A DNA stretch of 64,000 nucleotides, taken from assembly GCA_035079385.1 (NCBI GenBank), contig JAVHKY010000023.1:9771501-9835500 (forward strand), written 5' to 3'. The position numbers were made by a program, and so were the translations under genes. The notes below the pieces were generated by a model, which made no database searches, had not been told where the DNA came from, and saw only the letters and a list, made by a program, of their open reading frames with translations. Numbering within the stretch: position 1 is the stretch's first letter; every line of letters starts with the position of its first letter. The DNA comes from Aspidiotus rigidus. Taxonomy: Eukaryota; Arthropoda; Insecta; Hemiptera; Diaspididae. Shown here piece by piece: positions 56,430 through 64,000 of this stretch.

Positions 56430-57985
56430 ACATTAAACCTTCTCCAAGATAACCTCTACAACCTATCAAACTGGGCATCAGAAAACACACCTAATAATTT
56501 TCCGCCACAGAAGACCTATCCCAACTATACCTCCCCTCACACTAAACAAAAAAAAAATTCACATTCTTAATACAACAAAATTTCTCGGCCTCATATTCGA
56601 TCAAACTTCAACCTGGATACCGCATATTAAATACCTTAAAGGAAAATGAATTGCACTCTGAATGTCCTCAATTATCTCGCGCATCCTAGCACAGGGTGCG
56701 ACCGCAAAATTTTATTACAATTATACCGCAGCCTGATCCGCTCACAGCTTGACTACGGGGCCCTAATTTATGGACTTGCAAAGAAACCAGCTCTCTCAAC
56801 TTTAGACCTAATCCAAAACTCATCTCTCCGCCTTGCGCTAAGTGCTTTTCGAATAAGTCCTAGCCTCAGCCTTTGCACTGAAGCTAGCAAACCTCCTCTC
56901 GAATACCGCAGACAGATACTTACGACCTCTTTTCTGACCAGCATACCTTCGAACCCAAACACACCGACTTTCGAGCATTTTTTCCTCCCCAACAACATAG
57001 AAAATTTCTCTTTGGACACCACAAAACACATGAAACTCAACCTGGAACGAAGTAACGAACAAAAATTCACCTTCTACCCTCTACTTCCTACCTTCAACTC
57101 CATCCCTCCATGGGCACTACACACAGCTAATTTCCAAGACGAATTCACCAAATTCTCACCTTCCACTCCCAACACATAGCTCAAAAAAGAAATTGAAAAT
57201 TTCTTGAAAAACTACCACTCACACATCCTTTGTTTTACAGACGGTTCAAAACGTCACCATAAAACTGGGATAGCCTTCTCAATCAATAATTCTCTCTTCA
57301 GCTTTCGAATACGAAAGTCAGCCTCAGTATACACTGCAGAACTTTTCGCGATCCTCAAATGCCTAGAAAAAATATCCTCTTCCACTCAAAATAAACATTA
57401 TCTCATAATTACAGACGATCGTTATCATCATTTTCAGCCATCCAAAATATCTACTCGCGAAACCCCATCATTCAAAGAATCCACACCATCATCAACATTA
57501 TAACACAAGCTACATCATCCGTAACCCTGGTGTGGATTCCTTCACACATCGGAGTAAAACAGAGCGATATAGTAGACAAAGCAGCCAAAGACTCAACCAA
57601 TTTCAACACCGTGACCCTTTCATGGAAAATTCCAGCGTCTGATATCAAAAACCACCACTGCCCCAAAATACATAAAAAATGGTCTTACCTATGGTCTAAC
57701 CAGCTTGAAAACAAACTCCTCCCTATCAAGGCTAACCCTCTCAAACCCACAACTTGCAGACCATCTAGAAAAAAAAACATCCGTTCTAACCCGCCTCAGA
57801 ATAGGACAGAACCCGTACAATACCTAAGCTCAGCCGAACTTTTCTCTCTACTTTAAAACCTTTAACTATCTATAAAATTATAGTAAAATTAGCCTTTAAG
57901 ACGACTGTACCTTTAATGTAATACTGTATATCAAGCTAATAGCTCAAAGCGTAGCTTAAAAGCTTGTAAAAAAAAAAAAAAAATC
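56430..57985 (+). pseudogene. I-type non-LTR retrotransposon, 5'-truncated copy 3, with poly(A)
   Basis: Plus strand. NLYNLSNWASEN (about 56447-56482) and KFLGLIFDQTSTWIPHIKYL precede a 177-codon frame (56646-57179) with GCDRKILLQLYRSLIRSQLD and ISPSLSLCTEASKPPLEYRR. Then come ILCFTDGSKRHHKTGIAFSI, SASVYTAELFAILKCLEKI, YLIITD (RNase H), and, after a frameshift near 57415, MWIPSHIGVKQSDIVDKAAK. Known role: reverse transcriptase C-terminal part with RNase H of an I-superfamily LINE. It ends at about 57969-57984 in 16 A. It is an inverted near-duplicate of 47885-49505. Confidence 0.86.
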
Positions 57986-57989
57986 TATA

Positions 57990-58655
57990 CCATACAGATC
58001 TACACCCAATAAAAGATTACTGAGGATTTTTCCTTTCGAGTAAAATTTCAAATCATTTCCTTCTTTTGCTGGTATCATTCTGATCCACTGAACGAAACGG
58101 GCCTTTTCTTTCAATAAATCATCAAGTACGCTTCAAAGAAAGGCTTAATGTTGAGTCGAAAATACAAGAGCAATACAAACACAGAGGAAACAGTTTGTGG
58201 GGGACATAAAAGTAGCTGGTACTTTGTAGGAGCAGCTTGTACTCGCAGGAGCAATTATACTAGGCTATCCCATATAGTGGAGGAGAGAGCTTGAAATTTT
58301 CCAAGTCTCTAAACTAGATTAAAATTTCACATGTTCATTGAATAATGTGCTTTAGCATAAAAAACCGCGTTTCTGTCATAGGTCAAAATTACTCACTAGG
58401 TTATGACGACGTCAGGTCCTGGCGTCATTAGATTATAGCTTTATATAGCCTCGTATGGGTGTTATCAAAACTTATACCAAGCTAAATTATGTACTCGAAG
58501 TTCTTCACAACGTCATAAGAATTTTGACTCTAAAATTTCAAGATAACGTTCGGTATCTGAAAAATCTTCGATATAACAAATAAGTGGTCTTAGAAGTGAA
58601 CATGCGGAAAATGATTGATGAAGAGCTGATCGAGCAGGAAAAACGTGAAAGCACA
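57990..58655. other. No gene seen; module text
   Basis: Contains 'tactaggctatcccatatag' and 'gaaattttccaagtctcta' fragments of the dispersed modules. Confidence 0.35.
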
Positions 58656-58674
58656 GTTTGATTCATCCGGTTTA

Positions 58675-59060
58675 AAAATTATATTAATTTAAATTATTTT
58701 ATTTTATTTATTTTAACATAATTATATGATAATTTAATTATTTAAAATTTATTTTTTAAACTAATTAATAAATTAAATTTCAAAAATTTAATTTGTAATA
58801 AGAAAATAATATTTTATTTTATAAAGTTTTTTAATTGGAAATTAAATGTATTTATTTATAATAATAAAATATTTTTAAAAAACATTAAAATTAAATAAAA
58901 TAATCAATTAATAATTTTAAAAATTATTATTATTTATAAAAAAATCATATTAAAAATTAATAAAACTAATGCATAAAATATTAAAGAAATTAAATCAAAA
59001 TAAAAAATATAATTAATAAATAATGTTTAAAATTCTATTTAATTAAACTAAAAATATACG
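58675..59060. other. Extremely A/T-rich island
   Basis: About 385 bp with very few G or C and no fixed repeat unit, unlike the TTAATTAT arrays elsewhere. Composition resembles insect mitochondrial rRNA or control-region DNA, but no mitochondrial gene was recognised. Confidence 0.4.
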
Positions 59061-59080
59061 AACTATGTAGACCATCTCTT

Positions 59081-59342
59081 ACCTAATGACGATCGAACCG
59101 ATGATATTTTCATTAAATGACTTTCGAAAAAATATATACGTATTCATGAATAGTTCAAGTGTAGCATCATCAATATTCTGTCTAACTTTCGTTATTTTAC
59201 GTGGCATTGTAGAAGTAGACATACGAATTATTATTACAAATATCATCCAAATTATCTGATCGCCAACGCACTTTATTGAAACAAGGTCTGAAATTGGAGG
59301 AACCAATTTTTTGTTATTCCACCACTCGAATTTTTTTTGCAT
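59081..59342 (-). CDS. Unidentified possible exon of a membrane protein
   Basis: The minus frame reads VSIKCVGDQIIWMIFVIIIR, a likely membrane helix, then PRKITKVRQNIDDATLELFM and ENIIGSIVI, meeting a good donor (TTAG|gtaaga, about 59080). The layout of a helix followed by an amphipathic loop recalls insect chemoreceptors, but no diagnostic motif is visible. The acceptor is not clear. Another minus frame at 59913-60180 (VTFDVSILSAADIPEKLQLS) might belong to the same gene. Confidence 0.28.
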
Positions 59343-60199
59343 TCAAAAATGTGAGCCAGAGGCGTTTTCTATACAGGCTTGGGTACGAAGGAAGGGACAA
59401 CGATGAACGACTTCATCTCGTATTCCATACATTAGCTAAGTAGTGCCATTTGGATGAACAGTTTTTTTCTCTTTTTATTTAACGCAATACTTTCGCGCTC
59501 AGGATAGACCCAAAATTAATCTCGAATCATTGTTAATTGCGTGAAAGTTGCTTCAGCATCCACCGCAACGACCGAACAGAATATATTTTACGATACAATA
59601 CGATTTCATGCTGACTAAAGAAACTGTACTTTTTTCCCCATTTATTCGTATCTGTCGCATTTACACTCAAGAGAAACCACAAAAAACCATCACCCGCGAT
59701 GTAATAACGTTTCACATTAATGCGAGTACATACATAGTATATTACACTTCGAAACCACGTTTTCTATGGGAGAATATATGAAATGTTTCACGACACATCG
59801 ATATTCATCATTCATTCGTCGTCGTTCTCTATAAGCTGTATCTTTCTGAATATTTCCACCCGCGATGAGGAAGTTTGGAATCTTCCTTTCTCATAAACAC
59901 GTCGTATACTTTCTATTCTTCCAGATTTCTTTCTTTCATTTGATTTCTTATTGCTAAGTTTTCAATGTATTCGATAAGGGAGGGTAAACTTTTGATGCAT
60001 ATTAATAATATGAACTGTGATAGTTGTAGTTTTTCCGGTATATCAGCGGCTGAAAGTATAGAGACGTCAAAAGTCACCTTTTGGTTACGTACAATAGCCA
60101 AAGGTGAGTTGGACGTGAGGCGTAGTCTGATGTCAAGTCCTGCTTCGTTTCGATTCCGAATGCCTTTTAATTTTTAATGATTATAATTTTTTATTTTAT

Positions 60200-62075
60200 T
60201 TTACTTTACGTGTTACTAGGGGCGGCTATGAGCTCGGCGAAATTGTTTTTATAGATGCGTGAGAGGAAGTTTGCTTGCTGTAGGAAGTTGAATATGTTGG
60301 GGGTGGAAGGGAAGTCATCTGATAGTGCTTGGATAGTTAAGGAGTTGTGTAGTTAGGTTAAGGCAGCAAAAGATGTGTTGAACGGATAAGGAGGGGGGGG
60401 GTCGGATTCGCAATGAGGGTATGAGAGAGGTATAAGATGAGAAATGAATTGGGTGTGTGTGAGTCTGGTGTGGCTGATTCTGAGACGGGTAATGACTAAT
60501 GACTATTTCTTCTCTAAGTGTCAACAGATTTGAAGAGTCCCACGGGACGGGAGTGTTTTTAATTTGGGCTAGCTTGTTTGCGTGTGATTTGAGACTAGAC
60601 CAAAGTTGATTATTTTGTTTGGAAAGATCTGAGCGTAAGGCTGGGAAAGAGCGGTTGACTGATGAATGATGGGTAGCTAGGTTAGCTGCTCTGTCTGCAT
60701 TTTCGTTTCCTGGGATACTCTCGTGACCAGGTACTCAGATGGAGAATAATGGGATGAAGATGGTGTGAAAGGTGGCAATGACAGTGTGTCAACGATTTAT
60801 GAGTGTTTGGATATGGCGTCAAGTGATGATAGGGAGTCGGAAATGACCAAGAATGGATCAAGGGTAAGAGGGGTGAGGCAAACATGGCTAGAGATTGCTT
60901 GTAATTCAGTGGTGAAGACTCAAGCGGTGTCGTGGTGTCGGTGAGAGACTGTGATGTGACCTAATGAGTATGCGAAGCCGGTTGGTTATGGAGTTTTGGT
61001 TATGGTGGGGGTGGAATACGCGATGGTGGACGGGTATTTGAAGATATTGCAGGATAGTCGTGAGGAAGTTGGTTGTTAGTTTAACACGTCGATAATGGAG
61101 TGGGGGAAGCTAGTGTCTGCACAGAGACTTTCAGCGGGACTGGTTCCGAATGCTCCAGTAGCAATTCTGAATGTGGAATTTCGGACTGTGTCGATTAGTT
61201 TTAGGTGAGAGGGGTTTGCGAGACCGTAAGTGGGTGAGTCGCGTCGTAATCGTGGATGGATCGGATTAAGCTCTCGTAGAAGTTGAGGAAGACTTTTCAG
61301 TTACAACCTTCTTTAGGGTTCGAATCGAGACATTGAATGGTTGATTTTGTTAGTTCGATGTGGAGGATCGAAGAGTGACGGTTGTGGAAAGGGGGCGTCC
61401 ATAAATTACGTGAGGCGATTTTTGTGATTTTTCGACCGCTCCTCCCCCTTGGTGAGATATCGTGAGATTTGCCTTGACCCCCTCCCTCCCCCTTCTTATC
61501 TCGCGTGCGATTTTCCAAAATGTGTATTTTTGCTTTAAATACGTTTATCTGTGCTTAATTGCAGCGTTTATCTATTAAAAAAACGTAATTTTCTTGATCA
61601 CATTTTATACCTATTCAAAAAGGACTAGTTTTTATTAAATTTAAGCCAGTTTGGCAATATTTTAGAATGTATTTGTATGAGAAAAAAATTACGTGAGATT
61701 TGTCGGTACCCCTCCTGCCCCTCACGTGAGTTTTGGTGAGACTTGACTGGACCCCCCCCCCCCCCCAAAAAAAAAAAAGACCTCGCGTAATTTATGGACG
61801 CCCCCAAATTGAGGCCAAGAACTTTTGTGGTGTTAACTGAAGGGATGGGGTAGTTAGCAATTGTGAGAGGCGGACATTTGATGACTTTCTGACGTGGCTT
61901 TTGGAAGACGATGAGTTTGGTTTTGGGATAGGAAATGCGGAATACTAGGAGGGAAAACCAAGCGTTTATTTTATTGATTGTTTCTTGAAGTAGACTCGGA
62001 GAAAAGTAGGTTTTGAATTGGAAATCGTACGATTTTTGTTGTGTTGTTGATGGCGATAAGAAAAAAGGGGCCACT
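60200..62075 (-). pseudogene. I-type non-LTR retrotransposon copy 4, split by a MITE
   Basis: Minus strand. FLIAINNTTKIVRFPIQNLL (before the usual ADD motif, which is lost), then LQETINKINAWFSLLVFRIS, YPKTKLIVFQKP and TTKVLGLN. A 415-bp MITE interrupts here. Then IQCLDSNPKEGCN, SLIRSIHDYD, VFTTELQAISSHV, LVISDSLSSLDAISKHS (RNase H), ITRLRISHTRLTHTQFISHL and PHCESDPPPSLSVQHIFCC. Same family as copy 1 (42468-44070), with which it shares long stretches at DNA level. Many stops; dead. Confidence 0.82.
61391..61805. mobile_element. 415-bp MITE with GGGGGCGTCCATAAATTACG ends
   Basis: The 20-bp end GGGGGCGTCCATAAATTACG is perfectly inverted at 61786-61805. AAA flanks both sides on plus (61388-61390 and 61806-61808), and the paralogous uninterrupted site at about 42470-42480 has this triplet once, so the target duplication is 3 bp (TTT on the element's host strand). 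It contains a C-run and A-run (61752-61778). No coding frame beyond the host RT. Confidence 0.88.
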
Positions 62076-62128
62076 AAGTGTGATTTTCGATTCTATGTCC
62101 ATAAGACGCGGGCGGTATTATGATGCGA

Positions 62129-62295
62129 CAGTGGCGGATCTAGGAATTTTTTCAGGGGGGGTTATGGAAAGGAAGGCTTTTAGAATATTTATCTCGTCCA
62201 TTTTTTCCCTTTTTCTCTTTCTTTCTTTCTTTTTTTTTTACGAAGGGGGGGCAGTGTTTAAACCCCCAAACCCCCACCCCGTAAATCCGCCCCTG
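62129..62295. mobile_element. 167-bp hAT MITE
   Basis: Ends CAGTGGCGGAT and (inverted) CAGGGGCGGAT, flanked by a perfect 8-bp duplication TGATGCGA (62121-62128 and 62296-62303). The interior has G-rich and C-rich segments and CTTT repeats and no coding potential. Not related by its ends to the hAT element at 36-4464. Confidence 0.9.
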
Positions 62296-62299
62296 TGAT

Positions 62300-62570
62300 G
62301 CGAAGAATGATAAGCATGTGAGGTACATTGATCTTGGTGGTATATTTGAAATTCCCATTACCAGACTTTTACGACACTAAAGAATCGAAAAAGCCTCCAT
62401 TTTGTATCGGAGTGGTGTTTTAAAATCATTTACACTGCAAAAAAAGTATCTAAGCAGAAGGCAAGTGCAAATCAATTCTCGGGAGGCAAATTCAAGACCG
62501 TATTTTCTTCATGTTTTTTTTTTTTCTAATAAACGGTTTATATTAAAAAAAAAAAAAAAAAAAAAAAGAG
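62300..62570 (+). other. Sequence ending in AATAAA and poly(A)
   Basis: A polyadenylation-type signal (AATAAA, about 62528) is followed about 13 bp later by about 23 A (62545-62567), suggesting the 3' end of a retrotransposed transcript. Its body is not identified. Confidence 0.4.
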
Positions 62571-62875
62571 CCAAATGATTTATAGCGTTAACATTCATCT
62601 GAATGATAATAGGGTCGAACCTCCTCATCCAGTTCTGAATACAGAGCTTTCCGAAGATTTACATGCAACAAGGATTATAAAATTTCTATCTGATTATCAA
62701 AAATCCTTGTATCTATTCTCAGTGTAAGGAGTCAATCTTGAATTTGTTTGGAGAAAAAGCTGGATTGCGCCTAAAACTTCTGCAGATTAATAATGCCTGA
62801 TATTTATTGTGTTCAATTAGATAAGGTTTAATACTCTATTTTAAAATTAGAATATGAGTAAGTCAAGAACTTCCA

Positions 62876-64000
62876 ATTTTCCCAAAACAAAACATTCCTA
62901 ATTATCTTCCATAAAAAAAAGAAATCTCCTCCATCAACTCCCTCACTTTATCTTCAAAATTTTCCAATTAAAACCACTGATTCAATAAAATTTCTAGGAC
63001 TCTTACTTGATCAAAAACTAACTTGGATTCCACACATCAAATTACTAAAACCCAAATGTTTACGCTCGATGAATACCCTAAAATATCTTTCTCACTCTCG
63101 ACTGGGTTGCAACCGAAAATTACTCCTAAATCTGTACAAAAGTTTAATCCGATCACAACTGGACTATGGAGCCCCTATCTACAATCTCGCCAATAAATCG
63201 TCTTTAGCTCTTTTGGACACAATCCATTCCTCATCTCTTAGGCTGGTTTTGGGAGCATTCAGAACGAGCCCTAGTCTTAGTCTGTGTGCCGAGGCAGCGG
63301 AACCACCTCTATCTGTTCGCCGTTCCACCCTCTCTTCGAATCTTCTTATTTCGATATCTCAATTTCCAAATTCCCCCGTTTACAAATCTTTAATCTCTGA
63401 AATTAATCCAATTTTTAATCGTCAACCAACGAAACATATCCATACTTGCTTAGAAACTTCTCTTGCTCGTAATCTCAAACTTTCAACCCTTCCGCCTATC
63501 CTGACAGCTACTCCCCATGGCTCTTCTCCATTCCTGATATTAGACTAGACCTTACGGAAGTCCCTAAAGTCAGCAATTCAATTTATCGAAAACATATAGC
63601 AAAACTTATCGACGAATTTGCAGGTTATACCCTTTGTCTCAAAGATGGCTCAAAATATCGCCATAGAACATCTTACGCGTTCTCCATTGGTGGCGAAATG
63701 GAGGCATACCGCATACGAAATTCAGCGTCGGTATACACAGCTGAATTAAACGGTATCCTTGCCTGCATATCACAAATTGCGCGACTACTACCGGAACAAA
63801 AATACCTTCTTTTGACTGACTCCCTCTCGTCTCTACAAGCCATTGCGGATCCTTTCTCAACTAACCCCTTAATTCAACGTATATTTTTGGCTCTCCACAC
63901 TACGAAATTAATTAACTCTCATATCACTCTGGCTTGGATTCCTGGACACGTTGACTTTCCACCTCACGACTCAGTAGATAAAGCAGCCAAACAAGCAACA
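62876..64000 (+). CDS. I-type non-LTR retrotransposon copy 5, best preserved, runs off the window
   Basis: Plus strand: KFLGLLLDQKLTWIPHIKLL (about 62987-63046), NTLKYLSHSRLGCNRKLLLN, SLIRSQLDYGAPIYNLANKS and SLRLVLGAFRTSPSLSLCAE make up the RT thumb region in one frame (63069-63548). One frameshift near 63512 moves into a second open frame to the window end: LCLKDGSKYRHRTSYAFSIG, NSASVYTAELNGILACISQI, YLLLTDSLSSLQAIADPFST, TLAWIPGHVDF and SVDKAAKQAT. The RNase H Asp-Glu-Asp-Asp positions are all present. It lacks the N-terminal RT and is therefore 5' truncated, but it has only one frameshift. A distinct subfamily from copies 1-4. Confidence 0.85.

Overview
The window is eukaryotic and most likely from an insect; hemipteran is only a guess. 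The DNA is AT-rich. Coding sequence is split by short GT-AG introns. Short (TTAGG)-type runs occur inside repeats. Almost all recognisable protein-coding sequence belongs to decayed transposable elements of families common in arthropods: hAT, MULE, I-superfamily and CR1-like non-LTR retrotransposons, and Penelope-like elements with a GIY-YIG domain.

Only two host genes are well supported. One is a PP1-like serine/threonine phosphatase on the minus strand (three coding exons, 22291-23301), which lacks the last part of its catalytic domain. The other is the first coding exon of a TWiK-type two-pore potassium channel on the plus strand (31097-31322); no later exon was found. Three further stretches (7084-7386, 44232-44490, 59081-59342) may be exons of unknown genes.

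Layout: 36-4464 is a hAT transposon with matching ends and a near-perfect target duplication. It holds a transposase 3' remnant and a nested 492-bp MITE with perfect ends and a perfect 8-bp duplication. 4.5-7.8 kb holds a microsatellite, a codon-like minisatellite and a possible LTR with primer-binding site. 7.9-10.1 kb (minus) and 13.7-16.1 kb (plus) each show a Penelope-like element lying between two halves of a non-LTR retrotransposon, on the same strand. 11.6-12.9, 20.8-22.0, 24.4-25.1 and 35.9-37.5 kb are four copies of one composite element full of AT-rich tandem arrays and bounded by short inverted ends. 25.3-26.7 kb is a MULE transposase remnant interrupted by a MITE. 33.3-34.9 kb is a foldback element. 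42-64 kb holds at least five I-type non-LTR fragments (RT tail plus RNase H), several split by miniature elements. One of these at the right edge (62.9-64.0 kb) is nearly intact and runs out of the window.

No operon-like cooperation exists here. The pattern is repeated nesting of transposons in and around sparse host exons. The items most worth following up are the four-copy composite element, the two Penelope-in-LINE nests, and a family of about 100-140 bp inverted-end elements, two of which contain a hammerhead-like core.
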